This document shows positions 62,214 to 64,000 of a stretch of 64,000 nucleotides of DNA, piece after piece; the first letter of the stretch is position 1; each line of letters opens with the position of its first letter. Under the pieces are notes generated by a model. That model saw nothing but the letters and a program-made list of their open reading frames with translations. It was not told the DNA's origin and did not search any database. Source of the DNA: Chryseobacterium capnotolerans (GTDB taxonomy: Bacteria > Bacteroidota > Bacteroidia > Flavobacteriales > Weeksellaceae); the NCBI RefSeq assembly GCF_021278965.1, contig NZ_CP065589.1:2795001-2859000 (forward strand). Direction: 5' to 3'. A program made the translations under genes and the position numbers.

Positions 62214-64000
62214 ATGAAGAATAAGACAGAAATTGTCAATATTTTCACTAGAAAAACACTAGGACTTACTTTAGTACTCTCAGCAGCCGCTATGGCTTTT
62301 GCTCAGGAGAAATCTGATGTTTCAGGAACCATTGTCAACAAGAAAAATCAACCAGTACCTTATGCTTCTGTAACCTTTACGAACAAAGCCAACAAAGTAT
62401 TGAGTGATGCTGTATTGACAGATGAAAAGGGACAGTATAAACTACAGCTCACCCCTGGAAATTATGATATCTCTGTAGAAGCTATTGATTACAAAAAAAG
62501 TATTCTTAACAAAAATATTACCGGAGCCGGAAATATCGGAGCATTATCTATTGAGCCTGAAGCAGCCACTACATTAGATGGAAAAACTCAGGAACTGCAA
62601 GGGGTTGTTATTACCGCTTCCGCAGCTAAACCTTACAAAGTAGAACTGGATAAAAAAACATATGATCCATCCCAGGATATTGTAAGTAAAGGAGGAAGTC
62701 TTCAGGATGTTTTGACCAATGTACCATCCGTTACAGTAGATACAGATGGAACTGTTTCTATGAGAGGAAGTTCTAATGTAAAGTTTCTGATCAATGGTAA
62801 GCCTTCTTCCCTATTAGGTATTGATGATGGAGCCAATGCTTTACAGAGTATTCCTGCTGACCAGATTGAAAGAATTGAAGTGATCACCAACCCTTCTTCC
62901 AAATTTGAAGCAAGCGGAACTTCCGGTATTTTAAATATTATTCTTAAAAAGAGTAAAAAAGTAGGATTTAACGGTAGTGTGGTAGGAACCCTTGGGTACT
63001 ATCCTAGAACCTCCCTTAATGCTAATTTGAGCTGGAGAAAAAATAACTGGACCTGGTTTGTAAATGGTGGTGGCGGTTATACAGAAAACAAAACTAAAAA
63101 CAATTCTGAAACCACCTACCACAATGTTAAATTCCCAGAAATTAAACCTATTCCTACTACTCAAGATGAAATAGATAAAATCCCTACCATTCCTGTTCAC
63201 CAGCTTCAAAACTCCACCAGTAAAACTTATAGTAAAAATTATAATGCAAGTGCTGGTTTTGTATATGATATTTCTGATAAAACCTCTATCAACTTAACAG
63301 GATTGGTGAGAACTTTTGAGGGTGACGGAAATGATCTGGTAAATACTTATGACACTTTTTATAAATACACTGGTGATGCTTCAAATCTGTGGAAACTTAC
63401 TAATCCATATACATTAAGGGATTCTAAAACGGTTTTTAACAACCTTGCCTTTCAGGGAGATGTAGGTTTGGATCATAAATTTGACGATAAAGGCCAGAAC
63501 TTATCCTTATCATTAAGTTTACAAAGGAATAGAAGCAACAACAATGCAGATATTCTGGAAAGTTTAGATTATGTTCCTTCTGTACAAGACATTACAAGAA
63601 GACATTCCGTAACCAAAACGGTGATAGGAAAAGCAGATTATGAATTACCATTAGGCGAAAATTCAAAGCTTGAAGCTGGTTACAGATTGGATATCAATAA
63701 AAATACATATGATAATTTTGTAAGCAGCACTTCTGGCAACCCATTGATCCCTGACTACAATAACAATACAGACTACAGAGAAATGTTTAATGCTTTCTAT
63801 TTACAATTTAGAAGTAAGATTGGAAGCTTTGGTTATCAGGTAGGATTAAGAGACGAGGTTTCCAATGTTAAAATCAATTATATCAGCCAAAATCCGAAGG
63901 CTCCTACGATTGATAAGACTAAAAATTACAATAATTTATTTCCAAGTGTATTCTTAAGTTATGATATCGCTAAGAACAATCAGATTTTAGTTAACTATTC
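62214..64000 (+). CDS. TonB-dependent outer-membrane receptor (cut by window end)
   Basis: The frame is open from ATG 62214 to the end of the window (595 residues visible). The signal region ends AAAMAFAQ. A CarboxypepD-regulatory-like beta-sandwich follows (about 33-110, DVSGTIVNKKNQPVPYASVTF, GQYKLQLTPGNYDISV). The plug domain (about 145-240) contains VLTNVPSVTVDTDGTVSMRG, VKFLINGKPSS and IERIEVITNPSSKFEASGTSGILNIILKK. The start of the barrel (OMP_b-brl_3 type) follows. Receptors of this group import peptides, siderophores or sugars; there is no SusD-like gene in the visible part. The ligand is unknown. Confidence 0.93.
   Translation, partial: MKNKTEIVNIFTRKTLGLTLVLSAAAMAFAQEKSDVSGTIVNKKNQPVPYASVTFTNKANKVLSDAVLTDEKGQYKLQLTPGNYDISVEAIDYKKSILNKNITGAGNIGALSIEPEAATTLDGKTQELQGVVITASAAKPYKVELDKKTYDPSQDIVSKGGSLQDVLTNVPSVTVDTDGTVSMRGSSNVKFLINGKPSSLLGIDDGANALQSIPADQIERIEVITNPSSKFEASGTSGILNIILKKSKKVGFNGSVVGTLGYYPRTSLNANLSWRKNNWTWFVNGGGGYTENKTKNNSETTYHNVKFPEIKPIPTTQDEIDKIPTIPVHQLQNSTSKTYSKNYNASAGFVYDISDKTSINLTGLVRTFEGDGNDLVNTYDTFYKYTGDASNLWKLTNPYTLRDSKTVFNNLAFQGDVGLDHKFDDKGQNLSLSLSLQRNRSNNNADILESLDYVPSVQDITRRHSVTKTVIGKADYELPLGENSKLEAGYRLDINKNTYDNFVSSTSGNPLIPDYNNNTDYREMFNAFYLQFRSKIGSFGYQVGLRDEVSNVKINYISQNPKAPTIDKTKNYNNLFPSVFLSYDIAKNNQILVNY

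Noticed and set aside
1..64000. tRNA, rRNA or known small RNA genes
   Set aside because: Scanning the intergenic regions gave no cloverleaf or rRNA-like sequence I could support.

Overview
The window looks like a chromosomal segment of a Chryseobacterium-type flavobacterium (Bacteroidota, Weeksellaceae-like). The signs are an AT-rich sequence, promoters of the TAnnTTTG (-7) type without Shine-Dalgarno sequences, a fused SecD-SecF protein, a secreted enzyme with a type IX secretion (Por) sorting tail, many lipoproteins, a TonB-dependent receptor, and the gene content generally. No rRNA, tRNA, prophage, integrase or CRISPR array was found.

Layout. 1-4.7 kb: end of an AraC regulator, a secreted esterase and a row of small unknown genes, four of them lipoproteins. 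5-11.4 kb: the pyrimidine operon pyrB-carA-carB (minus strand), starting from a strong promoter and a short leader ORF followed by a terminator. An eight-unit palindromic repeat array lies between pyrB and carA, and a four-helix-bundle gene between carA and carB. 11.4-20.9 kb: an Lrp-type regulator and a complete arginine operon (GNAT-argG-argC-argD-argF'-argB-argE-argH, minus strand). Carbamoyl phosphate made by CarAB feeds both pathways. 21-32.2 kb (plus strand): an IS1-InsA-like protein, then a locus that reads as carboxylate uptake, sensing and activation: porin, MHS-type symporter, two small membrane proteins, a symporter-histidine kinase fusion, a lone receiver protein, propionyl-CoA synthetase and acetyl-CoA synthetase.

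32.7-44.5 kb: an unknown small protein, RelA/SpoT homologue and NhaA, YihY, DUF1569 protein, a GlxA-type AraC regulator, rlmH, trmL, a TPR-PAP2-Tat cluster, a lipoprotein and an arylamine N-acetyltransferase. 44.8-49.5 kb: RidA, a WYL regulator and a Tet-type efflux pump, then two exported surface proteins. 49.9-64 kb: secDF, a secreted sugar dehydrogenase, hemN, a beta-propeller protein, an APC permease, pnuC, a repetitive lipoprotein, dapF, mltG and a TonB-dependent receptor cut by the window end.

A major caution: ten genes are broken by a single-base indel, nearly all at a homopolymer run, including housekeeping genes (carB, argB, argD, rlmH, hemN). The simplest reading is homopolymer error in the sequence, not mass gene decay. 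These genes are given with their full corrected span.
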